Assembly (NCBI GenBank): GCA_033961575.1
Contig: CM066729.1
Location: forward strand, 30,228,501-30,292,500
Length of the DNA stretch: 64,000 bases
From: Aselliscus stoliczkanus
Lineage: Eukaryota; Chordata; Mammalia; Chiroptera; Hipposideridae
Reading direction: 5' to 3'
Part shown: piece by piece, positions 59,941-64,000 of the stretch
How positions within the stretch are numbered: the first letter of the stretch is position 1
Layout: each line of letters starts with the position of its first letter
Made by a program: the position numbers and the translations under genes
Notes under the pieces: model-generated
Databases searched by the model: none
The model's input: the letters and a program-made list of their open reading frames with translations, nothing else
Told to the model about the DNA's origin: nothing

Positions 59941-60124
59941 TTTCCAGGCTGGTGATTGGTTGTCGGGCTGCTCGGCCTGATCTGTGGGCGGCTGATTGGG
60001 ATGGGCTGAGACTGGGAGTTTTCCTGGGAGTGTTGTGCCGTGAGCTGTGTGCCTGCGTGATCTGGCCAGAGCTCTCCTGGTGATCTATCTAATACATCAA
60101 AGCAATCCCAGAGCGACAGCCAGA

Positions 60125-60998
60125 ATGGGGAAACAAAGAAACATGTCACAAGTAAAAAATCAGAAGAAACCTCTAGAAATGGAATTAAATGAAACAGAGG
60201 GAGCCAACCTTTCAGAGACAGATTTTAGAACACTGATGATAAGAATGTTTAATGAATTTAGCGAGGACATAAAGAAGGATAGGGAAACCATAAAAAACAA
60301 CTTGTTAGAACTAAAGAATACAATAACTAAAATGAAGAACACACTCGAAGGAATCACCAGTAGAGTAGATGAAGCAGAGGAGCAGATCAGCGATTTGGAA
60401 GATAAAATAGCAGAAATCACCCAGTTGGCACAGCAAAAAGACCAAAGAATAAAAAACAATGAAAATAGTTTTAAGAGCCCTATGGGACAAGGTGAAACGC
60501 AACCACCTTTCAATCATAGGAATACCAGAAGGAGAAGAGAAGAAGCAAGGGGTCGAAAATGTATTTGAAAAAATAATGACTGACAACTTCCCTACCCTGG
60601 TGAAGGAAATCAACATACATGCCCAGGAAGTGCAGAGGGTTCCAAACAAGCTGAACCCAAACAGGTCCACACCAAGACACATCATAGTTAAAATGGCAAA
60701 GGTTAAAGACAGAGACAGAATCCTAGAGGCAGCAAGAGAAAGACAGCAGGTTACATACAAAGGAACTCCCGTTAGACTAACAGCTGACTTGTCTACAGAA
60801 ACTCTGCAGGCCAGAAGGGAGTGGCAGGAGATATTCAAAGTGACACAAAATAAAGGCCTACAACCAAGATTGCTCTACCCAGCATGGCTATCACTTAAAA
60901 TTGAAGGAGAAATAAAGAGCTTCTCAGAAAAGAATAAGCTTAAGGAATTCATTACCACCAAACCAGCATTGCAAGAAATGTTAAAAGGGCTTTTTTAA
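60125..60998 (+). pseudogene. L1 ORF1 (RNA-binding protein), frameshifted
   Basis: ATG at 60125 opens MGKQRNMSQVKNQKKP, then a long acidic/leucine coiled-coil stretch (pattern L-E-L-K-N-T-I-T-K-M-K-N...V-D-E-A-E-E-Q-I-S-D-L-E-D), as in L1 ORF1p trimer stalks. At about 60470 the frame shifts by one: codons after the N-N-E-N-S stretch continue in the other frame as ALWDKVKRNHLSIIGIPEGE, the RRM start of ORF1p. That second frame runs to TAA at 60996-60998 through the conserved R-R-E-W-Q-E...L-Y-P-A region. So the coding potential is otherwise intact but broken once. Likely inert. Confidence 0.85.
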
Positions 60999-61054
60999 AC
61001 AAAAGAAAGGGGTAAACAAGCTAACCCAGGGAGACCAGGAATACAAATAACAAA

Positions 61055-61465
61055 ATGGCAATACATATGCACCTATCAATAATCATTTTAAATGTGAATG
61101 GGCAAATGCTCCAATCAAAAGACAGAGAGTAGCTGAGTGGATAAGAAAATAGGACACATGTATATGCTGTTTACAGATGGAATAAGATATTTCATGCAAA
61201 TGGAAATGAGGGGGGAAAAAAGCTGGAGTACCAATACTTATTTGGACAAAATAGACTTTAAAATGGCTACAATAAAAGACAAAGAAGGGCACTATAACTC
61301 TAATAAACATCTATGCACCCAACATAGGAACTCCTAATTACATATAACAGATTTTAACAGACATAAAGACAGAGATCAACAGTAACACTATCATAGTAGG
61401 GGACTTCAACACCATTGTCACCAATGGACAGACCCTTTAGACAGAAAATCAACACAGAAAGAGTT
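61055..61465 (+). pseudogene. L1 ORF2 5' remnant (endonuclease region), deleted
   Basis: Starts with the usual ORF2 beginning ('...atcaataatcattttaaatgtgaatgg'). It carries L-N-V-N-G-like text, then several short deletions ('gctgtttacagatgg|aataagatatttcatgcaaatgg') that destroy the frame. It ends after 'gacagaaaatcaacacagaaagag', where the remaining ORF2 (rest of endonuclease, reverse transcriptase, Cys domain) is absent. A D-F-N-T-like stretch ('gtaggggacttcaacacc') of the endonuclease is still readable. Confidence 0.8.
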
Positions 61466-61470
61466 GATAT

Positions 61471-62170
61471 AAAGGAAAAACTGATGGTTGTTGGCTGGGA
61501 GGGAGTGGGGAAGAGGGAGAGGGGGAAGGTTTTGGACAGTGCAGATGGGACTACAATGTTGCCGCAGGGAGATGGGGGCAGTTCTGGGAATGTAATTGAT
61601 AATGTTGTGAAGAGACTATTATGTTGTGTGAAATAAGTCAGTCGGAGAAGGACAGGTACCATGTGATCTCACTTGTGTGTGGAGTCTGAAGAGCTGAGTG
61701 AACGATCAAAGTAAACAGGCTCGTAGATGTAGAGGAAAAACTGAGGGTGGCTAGTTGGGAGGGGGGTGTGGTTGGGGGGGAAGGGGAAGGGATTAGACAG
61801 CATAAATAGACAACTACAATATTGCCACAGGGATATGAAACACAGTTCGGGGAATATAATAATGTTGTAAAAATTTTGTGGCTTGTCAGATAGTCTCATG
61901 TCTTGTTAGGGAGACCACTTCATGGATGGAGTAGAGGCTTGATCACTGCACTGTACACCTGAAACTGATGTTGTATACTATTGTATGCCAATTGTAACTG
62001 AATATGTGGATGGTCACGGGATGTGGAGTATACTGTGGAGGGGAGTCAGGGGAGTTGTGATAGATATGTATGATATGGGGGGGGAGTGGGGTGGCAAACT
62101 GGGGGAGGGGGTTTGTCACTTTGGGAGGTAAAGAGTATAACTATTGCATTGTGTTGTACACCTGAAACTA
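61471..62170 (+). repeat. L1 3' UTR with internal duplication
   Basis: The module 'aaaggaaaaactgatggttg...tttggacagtgcagatgggactacaatgttgccgcaggg' (from 61471) reappears as 'agaggaaaaactgagggtgg...ttagacagcataaatagacaactacaatattgccacaggg' (from 61731), offset 260 bp. The end text 'tgtacacctgaaact' occurs twice (about 61953 and 62155). G-rich runs follow the usual L1 3' UTR polypurine style. Confidence 0.75.
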
Positions 62171-62311
<141 letters not shown>

Positions 62312-64000
62312 TGACAGAGCCACAATATGGAAGGAGTCTGGGTCCCTGAGTCCACTGCATGAGGTGAGCTGCCCACTGTCCCACAGGATTTGCCTCAGAC
62401 AGATACAGGAGTGAGAAATGAACTATAACTATGTTTGAGCCATTACACTGTATTGAATCTCTTTGTTACAACAACTAGCATTACCATAACTAATGCAAGT
62501 CCGTAATAAAGAAAGCCATAGATAGTGCTTTAAGGAAGAGATAGAACAAAAACCCACGTCTCTGGTGATAAACTCTGTGTCCTGAACCACCATGCCACAC
62601 TGCTTCTAGAGGGCCAACCACTTTCCTCTAAATCATCTTCTCTAGATCAATGACTTACCCTATTTCAGTTCATGGACCTATTCAGTTTAGTTTAAATCCT
62701 GTCACCCATATTATCTTTTCCTTTAGCAATTGAGTCAGAAACCAGACAGGCTCAAAATGAGATTTGTCATGAACAAACAATTCATTCCAGAAACAAGAAT
62801 ATGGATTTTATTATAATGCCGGAAACACAAATATTTATCAAGTAACTACAGGAGACTTCTTTGGTGTCTGCCTGGAAGAGCCTTGGGTTTCTACAATCCT
62901 CAAGCCCACTCTTTGATTATTACCACACCAGCTGAATGCTGATGCTTAGAAAAAGCAATTATCTTTTGTACTGATGTTCATTTATTTTTTCTAAATAAGA
63001 TATGACACATTCATTATGAGATAGGTTGATGGGTAATGAGTTTTTCAGGATATTTTAATTGAGGCTTATAGTCCATTGTCTGTATAAATTAATATTATAT
63101 TAAGTAATTTATGGATTAATGGCCTGGCTAGGCAAAATGAAAATGTCTTCTTAATTTCTGAGTGAGAATCCAAAAGGTCTTTCATTTAGTAGCTTCGGTA
63201 GGAAACGATTCACCAGGACAAATTAATTGGTTGCAAGAAATTCTTTCCCATAGCATACTTCTCGTCATACATTTCTCTGTTCTAGAACAGTTCTCTGTCT
63301 ATGGTTGTAACATTGCCCTTGTTTTAAAAACTATTGAATGCACTTCCCTGCACCAGTAAACAAAAGCATAAGGTAGAAAAGCAATACTTATGGGAAAAGC
63401 AATTTTATTGTCAACCGTCCAGGCTAGGCATTCAAACTTTCTTGGTGATTATTTACTACCAGAGTCCCTTTTCTCTTATATTCAATCAATACCTTATTTG
63501 CTTTTGACTTTACAGGAAATAGTGGCATGGATCTTGACTCTGGTAAAGCATAAACAAGGCTGGAAGTGAGTTCTTTAATTTTCTGCCTCATAAAGCTACT
63601 TCCTTCCAGATGTCTGTTAGTTCTCAGAAGAAATTACTGCCTGTAATGATGGTCATCTCACCTTGTAAGGGGGGCTCTTTAGGTCACAAAGCATCCCCCA
63701 CATACTAGAAATGGCATTTGAAAGACAGTGGGAGCCCATACTCCACCTTAGGAGCAATTTAGATGTGAAGATTAAAAGAGCAACAGGTGTTTGCTCTTAC
63801 AGGCAAAGGGGAGAAAGGTCTTTACTAATTGATAGCAAAGCATCCCTTTCCTCTTCCTAGTGATGTGAAGTACTCTTGTCCTTGCTGCTTAAGAAGGCTA
63901 ATTTTAAGATGTGTCACCCCAATAAATTTAATAAATACATAAGTACGTAAGTTTGGTGATCTCAAAAATAAAAAATAAAAATGATGTGTCACTGTTCAGA
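62312..64000. other. Intergenic sequence, end of window
   Basis: AT-rich, with no exon or RNA gene recognised. Near the end (63910-63945) 'gtgtcaccccaataaatttaataaatacataag' is an L1 3'-end text, probably a 3' fragment of an L1 on the plus strand. The rest shows nothing clear. Confidence 0.55.
63910..63945 (+). mobile_element. L1 3'-terminal fragment
   Basis: 'gtgtcaccccaataaatttaataaat' is the terminal sequence shared by bat-type L1 3' ends, followed by an AT-rich tail. Very short; ends not defined. Confidence 0.55.

Noticed and set aside
60160..60838. 117-aa and 175-aa open frames on the minus strand
   Set aside because: Antisense shadows of the L1 ORF1 coding sequence.

Overview
This is nuclear DNA from a placental mammal. 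It is AT-rich, has spliced GT-AG exons in a sea of intron, and carries MIR, L2, L1, hAT/MER5-type, ERV LTR and tRNA-derived SINE copies plus microsatellites. The young SINEs begin with a GGGCCGGCCGAGTGGC-type tRNA head or a GGCGGCCAGATGGCTCAG head and can end in a CCCCAATAAA-type tail. Together with L1 3' ends reading 'gtgtcaccccaataaattt', this points to a bat, probably on the horseshoe-bat/Old World side. That placement is inference from remembered SINE styles, not a database match.

One protein-coding gene is present, on the + strand: SCHIP1 (schwannomin-interacting protein 1, the 3' half of the IQCJ-SCHIP1 locus). I find two alternative first coding exons (2617-2646, ten residues from MVHQENCSYQ; 13877-13954, 26 residues from MNLDSDGMDD). 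Both splice in phase 0 to a shared set of six exons at 29366-29484, 45586-45703, 46772-46969, 47845-47968, 50333-50426 and 54512-54563. All splice sites are GT-AG and all phases agree. The predicted proteins are 244 and 260 aa. The 3' UTR ends near 55148, just after an AATAAA signal. The upstream IQCJ exons and the long SCHIP1 first exon are not in the window.

Layout: 1-2300 is upstream/intronic flank of the larger locus and holds a SINE nested in a DNA-transposon MITE. A CpG-rich promoter lies at about 2310-2616. 2647-29365 is intron sequence around the second first exon, with L2, MIR, hAT and L1 relics, a nested solo LTR inside a SINE (23856-25478), an old ERV LTR (about 26485-27416), microsatellites and a U2 snRNA fragment. 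29485-45585 is a long, relatively repeat-poor intron with a possible conserved element near 36290-36640. 45586-54563 is the exon-dense 3' half of the gene. 55149-64000 is downstream intergenic sequence dominated by one L1 insertion (59026-62297). That L1 has a complete 5' end, a frameshifted ORF1, a mostly deleted ORF2, a duplicated 3' UTR and a 14-bp target-site duplication.

I saw no CRISPR array, operon, phage or other prokaryote-type system, and no clear new biological system. The points most worth following are the composite two-length SINE family, the solo LTR inside one of its copies, the internally deleted L1, and the non-coding hairpin near 36500.
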